Below the pieces are notes generated by a model, which was not told where the DNA came from, made no database searches, and saw only the letters and a list, made by a program, of their open reading frames with translations. 64,000 nt of DNA from Girardinichthys multiradiatus (taxonomy: Eukaryota; Chordata; Actinopteri; Cyprinodontiformes; Goodeidae), in NCBI RefSeq assembly GCF_021462225.1, contig NC_061805.1, positions 31,823,958-31,887,957 on the forward strand. Reading direction: 5' to 3'. The position numbers and the translations under genes were made by a program. Position 1 is the stretch's first letter. Every line of letters starts with the position of its first letter. This document shows positions 12,201 through 27,200 of this stretch, piece after piece.

Positions 12201-15200
12201 ACAGTGCAACACCAAGTACAAACAGGAAGCAATTATTGCTAGGGATGCTACTGCGAGGAAACGGTGGTACAACATGGGACTATCTAGGCTGCTGCTGGCC
12301 TTGACTGGTCCAGCATGGTCCCCTGGACCAACCTCAGTGGGGCTGTAATCTGGGGGCGATGGGGACTGATGCGGGATCTGAGGTGACCGAGGAGAATCCG
12401 CCCGCAGGGGAATGGGTGGCTGATTGAAAGACGAAACAGATTGCACAGTCCAAAAATAAGATAATAGATGGACTCAAGGATTTAACATCAAGATAACTGT
12501 ACAAGCAATATGAGATGATGACTGAATGAAAATGTCAAGACAGGCGCATGGAGATTAGTTGAGGAGAGGTTAAAGAGCCCATATAATGCTTTTTTCATTT
12601 TTCCTGTTCTGTCGATATTGATTTTTTGTGAATATAAAAAGGCGAAGCTGCAACCAGTAAGAAAAAAAAAATAGGAAGTTAATTAATTTTCTTTCGGCAG
12701 GAACACCAATAAAACGATGACCTTCCTCAACAGGATATGAAACAGTTGGGGAAAGCTGATTGGCTCATTTCTTTGTGATGTACAGTGATCACTATTTTTG
12801 AACTAAATTAAACTATGTACCTGCTTGTTAACAAGGAACAAAAATATTAATAACAATCATGTTGGTCAATAATAAAATTAGGATTATTTAACTGATTAAG
12901 TTAAAAAAAAACTATTAAAAATACTTGTTGCTCAAATAGTTTTTATGATCATTTGGCACTGAAACACTTTTAGTTAGACAGCCCCACTGCCTGTGAGAAT
13001 TTACAGTTAATATCAAAGGATTTTAGATTTCACACTTCAATAAATGCACTTAACTTGAACTTTAACCTGGCTGGAGATCATCAGTAGACTTAAAAGAAAT
13101 CAAAAGCAAAATGATGTCCACAAAGCCAGCTAAATTACATGTTTTAGGAGCCATGCAGGCAATACAAAGAATCTAGGTTGTATTTTTTTTTTGGGAAAGA
13201 TTTTCAATGACTGCATTTTTTTTCCCACCAATTGAGTGATTTGTTTAATCTTTATCAAGACCTTCCACCTCAGTGGAAATGCACAGAATCCATCTCAAGA
13301 GAAGCTTCCTTAAAAATAGTCTGTAGATGATTGCATGCAGAAACTGAGGGAGAACTGGAACATGTAAGAAAGAGTGTTTTATGAGGTGGAGAAAACTCTA
13401 AACAGTTTACTTTCTTGTGAACATTCCCTGAGTACACACCGCTTGCAGAGAAGTACAACTATAGTTGTTCCACCAACATCATTCTTTGGTACTGGTTTTA
13501 GTGGGCTGGCTGACTAGCAGACTGGCTTTCAATGGGAAGAGTGCAACAGCTAAGTGAGGTCTCTGTTTGATGCTGCTAAAGCCCCCTAACCTTAAGCACG
13601 GTATGGGCTCTTTAAGATTTATTTCTCAATAATGGTTTCATATAACTGATAAATATCGTGCCATCTCTATGTAGTTACCGGCTCAGACTCATCCCCCATC
13701 TGCAGGTGCAGCATTGAACAAAGAAGGAAGAAAAAACAGATCAAGAAAAAAGAAGGAAATGTAAAAACAAAATAAAATGTTCCATAATTTAGGCTAGTGA
13801 CGTTAAGCTAAGAAATAAACTAAACCGTGTTTTAGAACCCAACAGGCTCAGGTGGCCTGCTGAAACATACCAGGCTGTCCAGTCCTCCTCCAAGGAGGTC
13901 CATGGCACCCAGCTGCATGCCAGAAGTGGCTGGTGGTGGGGGTCCAGTCGTGGCAGGGGGTGTCAGATCAAGATTGAGAAGGTCGCCCAGGAGGTCTCCC
14001 TGAGACGGGATGACAGCAGGTGGTGCATCAGAAACTCCGGCTGCAGACCCTGTGTCTGGACTCTCGACGCTCTCTCCACTAGAAAGAGATAAAGTAAGTT
14101 CAAAATAACTGAACTGAGATCTCTATTAGTTGATATAAACCTAACAATTCTTGTGATTTTTTAATCACAGAAATTCTAATTTGTTGTTGTTGTTTATACA
14201 CAATTCCAGTAAAGGTATATATGCACTCACCATGGAGACAAGTGTCACTATTTATGGGCCTTTAAGGACACATATGAACTTTTATTTTTCCAAGGTAGAA
14301 TTAGAACAATAAATTACAACATAAAAAGCTTGTAACAAAACTATATTTCTTTTTTTCAAATCAGAAATAGTAGAGTTCCTTTAAATGGATTGATTTTCAG
14401 GAAAGAACCAGTAGCATAGTTCAAAAATCTGCAGAAAGCTTAAATTCTGTGTCTTTGAGCAGGGCATTCCACATGGCCGTTCCAAAAGCAGGTTAGATGT
14501 GTGTTTGGGATCCTTGTCCTGTTGGAACACCCAATTGTGTACAGGTTTCAACCATCTGACTGTCCAGAAACAACCCAGGAACCCTCAAGCCTGGGTCAAG
14601 CCTGCCATGACTGGAACCCCCTGGAAAACCAGTGACAATATCCACAGTAAAGCGAGTGTAACATCAACAGCCTGAATATTTCAAGCTTAAGCAAAATTTG
14701 CAGCTACCTGCATGGATAAGCCAATGCCTTCCAGAAAAAGGTTTATGATCAGATGAGACTCACGTTTTTCAGATGTAAGAACACTGTAACAACTGTCCAG
14801 CATGGTGGTGACAGCATCAAGGCCGTCACTACTGTTGCACTGCAGGTAGAAGAAATTCTGAACAAAGTCTTCAACTTCCCCTCGACTCAGCAGCGTGATA
14901 AAATCTGATTCAATGCTTCTTTTAGGTCAGGCAAGCCCAAGTCCAGTCCAGGGGAGCTACTATCCCGCACATTTTACACACAACACCTGGTTTGTGTCAT
15001 GCAACTATGATTATCTTGAAAACAAAAAAGATCATCTACTGTACAATTAAAAGGCCAAAAGTAGTGACATTCATGCTCATGATGAGTGTATGTGAATCTA
15101 TCACCGGTAATGCATCTTTACCACAAAAATAAGATACTTCATATTGGTGCTACTGGTAGATTTAGGTGAATGCAAAGGTAAAACAATGTTAACAAAATAA

Positions 15201-18200
15201 CAAAGAAACCGGTGTGTGACTCACGACCCAGCGCTGCCTGGGAGTCTCTTGTGCTGAACCCCACGGCTGCCCTCAACAAAGGCACTGGGAGGCTTGTGGT
15301 AGACAGAGGCCAGAGTACCAATGTGGCAGATAAGTTCCTCCAGCAAGGTCGGCTCAATCAGGTCTGTCTCCTCGGAGATCAGAGGCTTCTCAGCCAGAAC
15401 CACCTCCTTGGCAGCCACAGGGTCCGTGGAGAGCAGACGCCAGTAGATGTAGCCTCTGTCCCTGAGGTCTGGGTTATCAGAATCCTTCAGACAGACATGG
15501 AGGAATGACAACACATTTTTATGGATATATTTAATAAATACTTAACATTACGACTGCCTATTCCTGATATGGGACTAAATCCTGTGAATCAAAAACCAAG
15601 TCAGCCTCAGCGTAATGGCTGACAGCAAATCAAAAAGCAACAGATCCATCTCCGTAGAGAGATTCATATAGCTAAACCTTGTAGTTTATTTGTTGACCTA
15701 TACAAACCTCACAGAAATACAACATGTTTTCATGAAGTAATGCTGGAATTTTAATGAAACTGTTACAAAATCATTATCAGGCAGACAAAAGTGATTTATA
15801 ATGAACTTTCATTTTGTCTTGTGGTACATAGGTTATAACTGCACATTGTACACTCTATATAAAATAAACTGGACTGAATTCTCTTTAAAATATAATGAGA
15901 GTACGAGGAGTTGAGAGAATGAGAAGCATAAATGCCTACGTATGCAGTCAGTAGATGCAAACAGTCACTGGTTATGTCAGGTCCAAGCTAGAAATGAATG
16001 TGGATCCTCATTGCCCTAATTATTAAAACACAGATGTACTGACATATCTGGTAAAACAAAACTAATGTAAGAAAGTACCTAAGAACAATTGGAAATAATA
16101 GTAATAGAAGCCCAAGACCTATATTCTCTCTAAATAAACAGTCAAGACTTCTCAGCTGTAAGAGATGCTTTCTATGCCTCTCGGATGTTGACACTATATT
16201 GCCTAAAGTATTGGTCTTCTTTTCCATCTTCTTTACATCCTATTTTTAATCTATGAAGTCCAATATGTTGATGGATCCTCCAATGCCAGCAATAGCAATT
16301 TTAATTATTCAGTAAACAGCTTCCACAAAGTTTAGGAGTGTGTTCATAGTTAGATGAGAAAACCAGAATTGCAGCCTCCGCTCTAATTCATCCCAAAGGT
16401 GTTCAATAAGGTTGAAGTCAGGACTCTGCAGACCAGTCAAGTTTCTCCACAATAAACTTTATACACCTGCAGCCATGGCAGTGATTGGAACACCAGAATT
16501 CATTGATTTGGTGGTAGGACCCAGTACTTTTGGCTGTATGGCGAATAAATTAAAATGTCTGTTTAAATTGTTTACAGTAAATTTATCAAGAAAACAGCCA
16601 CTAGGATGCTGATTATCGACTGAACCAACTCACAGGTGAAGGAGGGGGCCACTGAAATTCAGCAACTACTTCTGATATCCATTTTTTATTTATTAATTTT
16701 AAAAAAGTACAGAAAGACTAAGATTTAAAGGCTTTATAAATCTGTCGGACCCTCAGGGGGTGATCAGTCAGTTTTTGAGACACAAAATTGGAGTGCAAAA
16801 ACATAAATTTGCTCCCCACCTTGAAAAGTGAGTGAAGCATTTGCTCCACGTGCTTCACCTAATCGGAATAATTTGAATAAGACATGTTTGTAGAGTAAGT
16901 GGGCAAGCCATAGGTGAGTTATAAGTATCAAGGCATACAAAAGGTTTTAACCTTTCTGTTTCAAATACAACTATTTGGATCATGTTCAACATTTTTTGTT
17001 ATAACCTTTTAAACTGGTGTTTTTACTCTGTAAGAATCCAACACATACAGACGTGTCAGATAATCCCTTATGTTTGTTATCCTCACCTGTGTGGCCAGGC
17101 TGAGGACTTGCTGCACCAGCTCCTGGGTCTCTGTAGGTTTCTTCAGGAACAACTTGACTATTGCAGTCAGCAGCTGCAGCTGCACCTGAAAGGTCACAGT
17201 GAACACAGGCAGGAAGTTACAGCTGCTCATTTACACATTTTAAAATGCCTCGCCTAAATCTGTAATGCAACGGTCAAATGCAGCTTCATATTGGATTTTA
17301 AAAAATAACTTTTTACCAAACCCAAAGATAGACAAAATAAACAAGGCTTCAATCCTTTTAGTTCTTATTGTGGTTTAACATAAGGTCCAACAGTACAAGG
17401 AAACCTTTTCTGCATTTTATGAAACCAGTGCTCCATGAGTACAATATCTTTAAGGGCAATAACATAAAAATCCTTCTATGGCAGAGCCAGCTTTTAACAG
17501 CTCTACGTCTCCTATGATGAGCTGTATCTTTCAAGAATTCAGTGTTAAAACTACACAATGCTCTGTTTCCCACTCTGAACCATGAGAGCGTGAAAAGACT
17601 GGCTTTCAGACAAAATGTGTCCAGTGTGAGGCAAACAAAATGTGATCTAGGAACTGCCTTTGATTTAAACATTGCCTGCTAATGAACGACTGCACAGTTT
17701 TTAATTATTCTTCCTGGGCAAATTAATTCCCCAATTAAAACCCGTTTTATTAAGCACTTCTACACTGACGTCTCCTACTTCATGCAAGTTTTACAGCAGC
17801 AAAAAAGCTATATTAATTATTTACCAGCGCAAAATATATGCCGTCTTCTGCCAGCACTGATTGCAAATCACTGCCTGAATCCCAATCAAGACTCTTTTTA
17901 TTTTTTCGAATAAACCAGCTTACTAAACACACCTGAGTGCTTTCATCATGGAAACCCTCCAAAAAGCTTTCGAGCAGCTCATCAGCATTGTCAATGCGCT
18001 CAGCGTACTCTCCCACAATCCAGATCATGGCGGCGCGTGCCTCTGGCTCATCCAAGGAATCAAGATTCTCACACAGAGTGGCGATCACGCTCTCATACCT
18101 GCGAGGAGTCAAACAAAATAACTTTACGTTCAACAAAATGACAGAAAAAAACGAGAGAAAAAAAATGCATGATAATAAAATGCTAATGTCTCCAAAACAC

Positions 18201-21200
18201 TTTGAACATTTTCCATTTGCCAAAAAAAGAGATGGAAAACTAACAAAAGCTATGAGTTGATGTAAGGGTACACCACCATAGGCCTGGGTTATGAAATGAG
18301 GTACCAACTTACTGCTTGTTTCAGAGCAAGTACATCAAGCAGTACTTTAGAGTGGTGTTTTCTGGAAGCCTGACAAATGTAAATGTAATTCTGCATACAT
18401 TGAGGCTCCAGGTTCAGGCCTTTTATTCAAGATGTGCAACGATAATTCCCTCTAAAGTGCTTCTGGTTCTTCTGATCTGCATAAAATTCACGGCAATTAA
18501 TACATCCATTTACATAATGGTTTTACTACAAGCTATGCTGAGGCACAAATGTTTAATTAATGTAAAAGAGCAAACTTTGACTAGCTGGTGATTCATTTGG
18601 CTCAAAGCGTGAACCATGCCGAGCTGGTAGGCTTTGCAAAGCTGCTCCCTTCAAGGCTCACAACTCCGGGCCGATAGTGTACTGCTGTGTGGGCGAGCTT
18701 CCTGCCTGGCACATGAACCCAATCTACAGCAGAAGTCACGCTGCAGCCAAATTAGCCTGACCTTTGACCATGTGGAATCACAGCAAGTTGTCAAAGAGTA
18801 TCTAAGAAGGGCCTTTAATCCTTCCTTAAAGGCTAATTCTAACATTTATCAGACACAAGCTGTTAGAAAAACAACACATAACAAAAGAGGTTTTCATTTT
18901 AACACAAGAAATTTTGTTAAAAGAACAAAAGAGAAATGAGAAAAATGAAACAGATCCCCACAAAAAAAAAAAAACTAAATTCAAGCACTTTCTACCTTGA
19001 AAACCTGAAATTAAAGTTTATGCATTTTCAAACCTGGCATGTGTGTTTTGCTTGCCTACAAACTAGACTAAAATAAGTAATGACTGTCTATGCGTAGTAA
19101 AATTTGGAAGTCTCCCCTTCAATGCAGAAAATACACTATATTTAATGGTCTACATACAGAGGTCTGCAACCTGTGGCTCCAGGGCCACATGTGGCTCTTT
19201 GGCCCCTCCACTGTGGCTCTTATAAAACCAAATAAGAGACGTTTTTAACTACAACGGCAGTGAAAAAGGGTGATTTTAGCCATTCTTCTGTATGTTCTTA
19301 TGCACCTATGCATTCTTACAGCACCAATGGTACAATGCTTTTAAAACATTTTTTAGCTTCAAGTTATATGCTTAATATTTTTAGGTAGGCTACCAATCTT
19401 TCTTCATTTTCTATATTTATGGAGAGGACTCAGTCAGCTGGCTTTATTGTACAAAATATAGAGGGTTTTTTTTTTGTAAAAGGTAATGATTCATTTGGTT
19501 CAAATATCTGAAAATATAAATGAATTTCAGTTTAATTGTATTAGCTTTTAAACAAAAATGTAGCATCTTTGAAGAATTTTTTTTTGTGGCTCTATGCAGA
19601 AGTGGATCTTTGAATTGAAAAGGTTGCTGACCCCTAGTCTAAAACATCAATGGCACCATCTAAACTTCAACTTAGAGTGACCTAAAGGGTTGTGATGTTT
19701 AAATATTGTCTATATAATTTGGCAAATCAGCAGCCATGTGGGAGAAATTGCCTCCGCAAGTAAACAGTTTACTAAATAAAACTACTATCCATAAGTGAAA
19801 TTGTACCTTAGAAAGTAGCTTAGAAATGCATAGAGAAAGAGTAAATAACAGCCCTGATGTGTAGGTGGAAACGTACTTGTTGGGATACTTGCGGAAGATG
19901 TCCTTGATGACAACTATGGCCTCCTGCACCACATAATTGACCTTGGTCTGTATGAGATCCAGCAGTGTGCTGACGCAACGCTCTGCTGATTGCTAATAAA
20001 AGGAAGGAGGGGGAAAAAGCCCAAGAGCCGTTTAGAATAATACTGTAGCATTTATACATTTAAAAATCTCAATATAAGTAGCACAAAATCAGATCATTTA
20101 CTAAATAAAAGGCTAAACGTTTAATTTAGGACTACTGTAAAAAGAAGCTCTTTAGAATCAAGCCTCAAAATAAAAACTAATGATTTAAGTAAGTTGTTTT
20201 CTGGGATACTGAGGAAAAAAATATAATGCAGTTAAACCTATTTCTACATGTCTGAAATAGAAACTACAATAAACTAAAATCGGTAACAGATCCACTTTGT
20301 GTGTAAAACCTTGCATTACAAGTGGTCAGTCATCATTTGCATCATTTTGAATGAGTGTTTTGCTGGAAGTGCAACGATACAAAGTGTTCTGCAGAGTATT
20401 TGCTAAACAAAACTGGACAGCGGTACTCCGTGATTTCTACTAACCTCCACTTTGATGGCACAGCGGCCAATGGCCCTGACCGCTTTACGCACAAAGTCCA
20501 CATCCACCTCAGTGGCATACTCCTTTAGCTCAGCCAGCACCTACAGCAAAAAACACCCACGTCACCAACAGGATCAATACTTTATGTTCATCCTTAGATT
20601 AAGAGTTACAGGTGCACTTCAATAAACCAGAATATGGTTGTAAAGTTCATTCATTTCAGTAATTCAGTTCAAAAGCTGAAACTTGTTTGTTGTATAGATT
20701 TTCAACAGAGTGACGCATATTTATTTCAGGTAATTTTATGACTAGGACTTAAAACTAATGAAAACCCAAAATTCAATATCTCAGATAATTTGAATATTAC
20801 ACAAAAGATTATTTAAATGTAATAATTGTCAGCCTACTAAAAACTATGTATTGTAAAGTATATGCTCTCAATATTTGATGGGCTGTTTTTGCATGAACTA
20901 CAGCATCTGTGCAGCGTGACATGGAGGCGATCAGCATGTGGTTCTTCTGGGATGTTAAGGAACCCCAGGTTGCTTTAATGGCGGCCTTCAGCTTGTCTAC
21001 ATCATTGGGTGGGGTATTTCTCATGACAATACTCCAAGTATACTCTGTGGAAATTTCTCTGTGCTGACCAGTCCAGCAAAGTGATATCGTGGTCATTAAA
21101 GCAGGCTTTGAAATATAATCGGCCTAATTTTCTGTGGTTTTCCCCTCTTCCTCCAGATTCTGGTACTTTAATTTCCATATGAAAAGCATAATAAAGTCAT

Positions 21201-24200
21201 GTAACCGGAATTGAGAACTTTCTGCCACTCGATATTCTATTAATATGTTTGGACTATGAGATCAGCCAGCTTCTTTAGCAATTACCTTTTTTAGCTTAAC
21301 CTACTATGGGAGGGTGTCAGTGAATGCCTGCGTGGGCCATAACATGGTAATAACATGACATTTTTGTATTAGACTTCTTTTTTATTGACTATTCTAGTTT
21401 CCTGACACACTGAATTCTGGATTTTCACAAGATGTAAGATACAATTATGAAAATTAACAAAAAAACTTAGATATTTCTAAGTGTGTAACTGTTGTCCATA
21501 TATATGAGTTTACGAACTGAATTGGTGACCAAACAAAAACAAAAACTTTTCTATGTAATTTTGATTTATTGAGATGCATCTATATATGGGATAGGTCAAT
21601 TGTCACCTGGGCAATGTTGGCCTGCGATGCAAGGCGAATCATTATGTCCAGCTTCTCCAGTTTGACATAGATTGGGTCATTGTACTTGACAAAGAAAACC
21701 TTCATTTCATGTTTCAGGATTTCTGGTCTAAAAAGACACAGTAAACATAATTTTATAATTTAAAAAGTTAGTTTATTAAGCTTTGTCTACTGAAAAATAT
21801 ACGAAGTGCAAGAAAATAGCTTTTCTCTAGACGTACCTTCTCTGCACAATGAGGTTGATGTTTCTAAGCGCAACATACTGCAGCTCAGGCTCAGCAGAGA
21901 GAAGCGTGACCAGAGGGGGGGCAAGCTTCTTCAGCAGAGTGCCATAATAGTCCAGGTCTTTTGGGAGCATTTCCATGAACTTCATTAAAACTTTAACTGC
22001 CGACAACACCACTGCCGAGTTGGCATGAGAGAGCCGTGGGGTGACACGCTCACAGATGCTGGCAGATGTAAATGACAATAAGAGCGAAACAGAGAGAAAT
22101 TAAACTGAGGTGTTAGGAGACATTATCCAACTGACATACAAGAAGGGAAAATATGTAAAGGGTAAAAAAAATAAAAAATCTTACCTTTGGGACTCACGAT
22201 CATCCCGAGGTGTGTAGTTAGCAAGACAGTCAAGAATGAATATCTGCCCCCACTCTGTGCATTCATTAAGAGCTGTCAGCAACTTGTTTATGGTCTGAGG
22301 GTTTAGGTCCAGCAGATTGCTGTTGGGATGTGACTCTGCAATTTCAGACAGTGCTGCCACTGCATTTGCTACAACCTGAAGAGGAAGACAAGGGGTAAGA
22401 TAAACACTGACCTCAAATGTGTAGCAGTAGCAGCTTTGTGAAAAGAGATATCTCCATTAAAATGAGTGGCAGCTTTGCTTCTGAGAAGATTTTAGTCAAA
22501 GTAAAAAAACAAAAACAAAGCTGGTGTTTCTAACCAGCTGTGTGGCATCTGCAATAAATGTAATTTTGTTGTCCTGAAAGAAAGAGTCCTACCATGGGGT
22601 TGGAGTCTGAAATTAGATCTTTAAGGGTGTCCAAGAAGCCTTGGTCCTCCACTAACTGGGCGTTGATATCATGCAGCTTTGCTACACACACCGCAGCCGT
22701 CTTCCTCACATAGGGGTCTTCATCCTTCAGACATTTCCTCAGAGGCTCGCAGAGATACTCGGTGATCTTGTCCACACGGATACAGCCCATGGTTCGAACG
22801 GCGAGGGCTCGGATGAGAGGGTTGGGGTCTTCACAGTCCTGGGTGGGTGGGTGATAGGCGTTAAAAGTTTCAGGAAAACATGCATTTCTTTAACCGATTA
22901 ATCAGACATACAATCAGATTTATTTTTAATTTATGTTTACATGAGCATTCTTCAAAATATAAAGTCATGCAAACTAAGGGTATGGTGTATTTAAATTATA
23001 AGGCAGGGTGAAAAGGTACAATGTTTGATGAAAAACTGTGGGTGGCAACACTGAGATGAAAATTTGAGATGAGCTTTGGCAACCATCAGATGGGTAAAAA
23101 AAAAAAAACCCAGAGGGGACAAAGAACTTCAAGGAGCAGTGATGAGTGTTTCCTGTGAAATGTGTATAAACAGGTTTAAATTACAGACAACATTTTTCAC
23201 AGAGTAATTATGAGCTGCAACCAAAACATAGTGCCACCAGGCAGTAAATACCAGAACAATCATGTTAATAAGAGAAAAACCTATGAAATTATATACCTCC
23301 CTTTTAATTTCCTGATTCCATGCAAATGACACTCCAAACAACACAAACTGCAGGCTGAGACTATTTACCCTCACTGGCAGAGTACAAACAGTCTTAAACA
23401 GTAACGACAGGCTGAGCTTTACCTTCACAAAGGTGTTAACAGCCATGATAGCCATGTCGGGCTGACTTTTGGCATAGTTCATTAGATAGAGGTAGACCAG
23501 CTTTTTCAACTCCAGGTTGTCAGTCTGCATGCAGTTCACCACATCTGGAAATAGAGCACTGGGGGAGGAATAATCTGTTATTAGCCCAACACCATCATTC
23601 CCTTTGTTTGTTTCTGACATTTCTAGCTGCTCACCTGACATCCTTGCCCACTGTCATTGATGCAATGACCTTTTTGACAGCCTCCTTCTTCTTCTCTTTC
23701 TTGTCACTGTTCAGCTCCGCCTTGAGCTCAAAAATCTCCCCTGCACACACGAGAGGAAGAAAACGCAAGGCCATCACGTTACAAATTTAGCATGACATGA
23801 CGAAGCAAAACTGAGCACATTACGCAGAGCAAACTGGATGGTAGGTGTGGGCCAGTTAGAGGTATGATGTTGTAGAAGATTAATCAGTTGTGGTTTAAAA
23901 AAAACACTCAAATAGTGCATCATACCTTTTCCTGTGACTTAAAGTGTTTTTAAGAGGTTCTAGATAAAGCGGCCTTCTTCTCCAGCTAACAGAAGAATTG
24001 AGTAAAGGCTTAACCCCACCTGTTGCTGCTCACTACCAGTCAGCTGGCTGAAAGTAGGTGACTACACATTTCCTTCACTTACAGTACAGACAAAAAGTTT
24101 GGACACACCTTCTCATTCAAAGAGTTTTCTTTATTTTCATTACTATGAATAATGTAGCTTCACACTGAAAGCATCAAAACTATGAATTAACACATGTGGA

Positions 24201-27200
24201 ATTATATACTGAACAAGAAAGCGTGAAACAACTGAAAATATGTCTTATATTCTAGGTTCTTCAAAGTAGCCACCTTCTGCTTTGATTACTGCTCCGCACA
24301 CTCTTGGTATTCTGTTGATTAGCTTCAAGAGGTAGTCACCTGAGATGGTTTTCACTTCACAGGTGTGCCCTGCCAGGTTTAATAAGTGGGATTTCAGGCC
24401 TTATAAATGGGGTTGGGACCATCAGTTGTGTTGTGCAGGAGATGGATACAGTACACAGCTGATAGTCCTCCACGTGCTCAGGTTGTGTTCTTTGTTTGTG
24501 TGTTTTTAAAGTTAAGACAAACTTTACTTGATGGGTGATTTTAAACAGAAGATTGATCATAACGCGCCGTCCGCGCTTATGCATTTTAACCCTTTTATTA
24601 ATGAATAATAGTCCCTAAACATTATTTCACTAAATTTGATAACTAAGTAAATACCATTAAGCCCCATTTCTCCAGAAAGATTTGGCTCTTTCCAAAATAC
24701 TCCCTTAATAATATTTCTTCAAATATTATTTCAATAAATAAAGGCAGCTAATGAGACACCATTGAGAATTAGTCATCCAGAAGGTTGGTTTTATTCAGCA
24801 GATCATTATTTAAAACATTATTTTATTAAAATAATATTTAATCTGATCTTGCATTGTGAATGGTTGTCTAAGTTAGTTCCAAGACTAACTTAACTTCACT
24901 TCCAGATTCTTCAAGATAATCCTTGGTTCTCAAACATAAACATTGCATGGTAATGTTGCATCACTCTTTTGGTCATGGTTTCAATCATCTTTAATCAACT
25001 TGTTTATATTGTACATAGCCCATTAGTCTTCGTTATTCTTTAATTCTGCTTGGTAGTTAGTTGGATTGTTTTAGCATAGTAAAGAGTTTGTTGATTGAAA
25101 TATATTTGACTTTGAGTTGACTTATTTTTGTTAATAAATTCTTGTATTTTAAGAAATTGTGTGAATTCATTCCATATGTGTGCAGAGTTTTGCTGTTCAA
25201 TAATGTCAGAGCTCGTCTCACACATTTCTATTTTGTCCTAATACCACCGCCTTAATAGGCTGGTATTCACAGGACAACCCTTAACAGACTGAAATATTAT
25301 TTGATAAAATATTTAAATATTAATATTAAATATTAAATAATATTGTCAGATTCATAATTCCAACAATCTTATTTGTTTGAATTGCTTGCAAACTTAATGG
25401 TATTACACTTTTTGTTTACAAAAAACAAATTTTAAATTTATGACCAAAATCCTAGGGGAAACACTGCTGTTATTAGTAATGCCGTTTTAAAAACTACATT
25501 AAGCAAGCGACGAGCAACTATTAATTAGCTGACTGCAGGCTGGGTACCAGTTATCCGCTAACTCCAAACTGATTAACCAGCTAACAGCAGTACTTCCAAG
25601 AGCAGCATGGCAAAGGGGTGTATTATTCCACCATGTTACCAGCAGCACGAATAATCGTTAATTTATTGTTTAAAATAAAAGCAATAAAACCATGTTTCAT
25701 TTTTGTTTTAAAAATGTTCAGGCAATGCTGTGAAACCAAGGCTGAAAAAGGGGCATCTTAAAAGAACAAAAATTTTATCAAAGTATGATATAGTGTGGAG
25801 TCTTTGTATTAGAAGTGGATTAGTTGTGATCTAATGGATCGTATAAATATACAAAGAAGTGCCTTGCTGCAGAACAACAGGCTAGATGGGAAAGAAGAGT
25901 GTTGAAAAATATGAAAATGATCTTTCCTAACAAAGTGTTTAAAAATTCCTGGCCTTTGAAAGCACCACTGCGCAGAGATATATTTGCACCACACAAAACA
26001 GTAAGTGTTGAGGTTCTTCTTTTGTGCGCTTGTGTATAATTTATTACATCCATTTTACTTTGTAGAGTCAGTAGAACCAAAATCTGAGTGATAATTTTGA
26101 AGACAACATCAAAGTCATCATGGGAACATTTTGCAAGGATAACAAAGTTTGTTTAGAATCATGTGTTTGTTTACATAAAACAAGTTAATCTATGAACATG
26201 TCAATAAAAGGGCCTTAAATTTAATCCTAATTGCGTATTTAATTGGGTAATATAAACTCCTTAAGCAAATGCTTAAAAAAAGGATCCCTGCGGTTACATT
26301 TCAAGTAAAACTAAAGATGAATAGACACCTTGGGATGGCAGGATCAGGTGAGAGGCGTAAATCTGTTTACAACCTGCAACTTTACCAGGAGATTTTAATA
26401 AACCCAACAAATAAATCCTTTCATATATCCAATATTTTTTTCAGTAACCAGCAAACAATTTTGTAGCTTATTTTTGTATTAACAACCTCTTAACTGTAAA
26501 TATATAAGCATACCTAAAGCGGCCACTCAAACAAATATATAAATGTGCTTTGCTTAAACCATTTTTCAATATGAATATTTAAAACAAATAAATACAATCA
26601 AGTATTTATGAACATCTAGTGAGATATCAGACCTTTCTTGGTAGTGGTGAAGTATTTGGAGTCTGTCATCTTGGATCCAAACTGTCGGTTCTCCTGCAAA
26701 AAAGTAGAGGATGAAAAGGATAACTGAAGTGTTTTGCCCAAGTGGAATCTTTTTGTATCCTAAGAGCAGCAGGAAATACAGGAAGTGCAAGCAAAGGAAA
26801 ATAAAAGGATTTCCTCTCTTTTCCTGAACAGACAGCAGCAGATTGGGAAAGAAAACAAGAGATTTTGCTGAGAAACCAGATCCTGACAATCTTCTTTAGA
26901 GATGAAACGTCTAAATCAGCACAAACAAGGTCAATGGTACCTTCTTCAGCCAACACTGAATATGTTCAGGATGGAGTGAGAATAAATTTTTTTTTTTTGT
27001 TTTGCCCACCAGGTTTTATTGGTAGGCCTGCACTATATTAGGAAAACACAATGCTGACTTTTACAATGACAACACTGATTGCAATTAACCTACATTGTTC
27101 TCACTCATTGAGAAACACATTATGTATTTGACATTGACTGTATTCATTTAACTTTTCAATAATATTCAAATTTATTTATTTATTTATTGTATAATAGTCT

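Noticed and set aside
17358..18307. Minus-strand open frames of 104 and 164 codons as separate genes
   Set aside because: The longer one simply contains ap1b1 coding exon 10 with intron read-through, and the shorter is intronic with no recognised similarity.
23129..23641. 170-codon minus-strand frame as an independent protein
   Set aside because: It is ap1b1 exon 3 read through both splice sites into introns.
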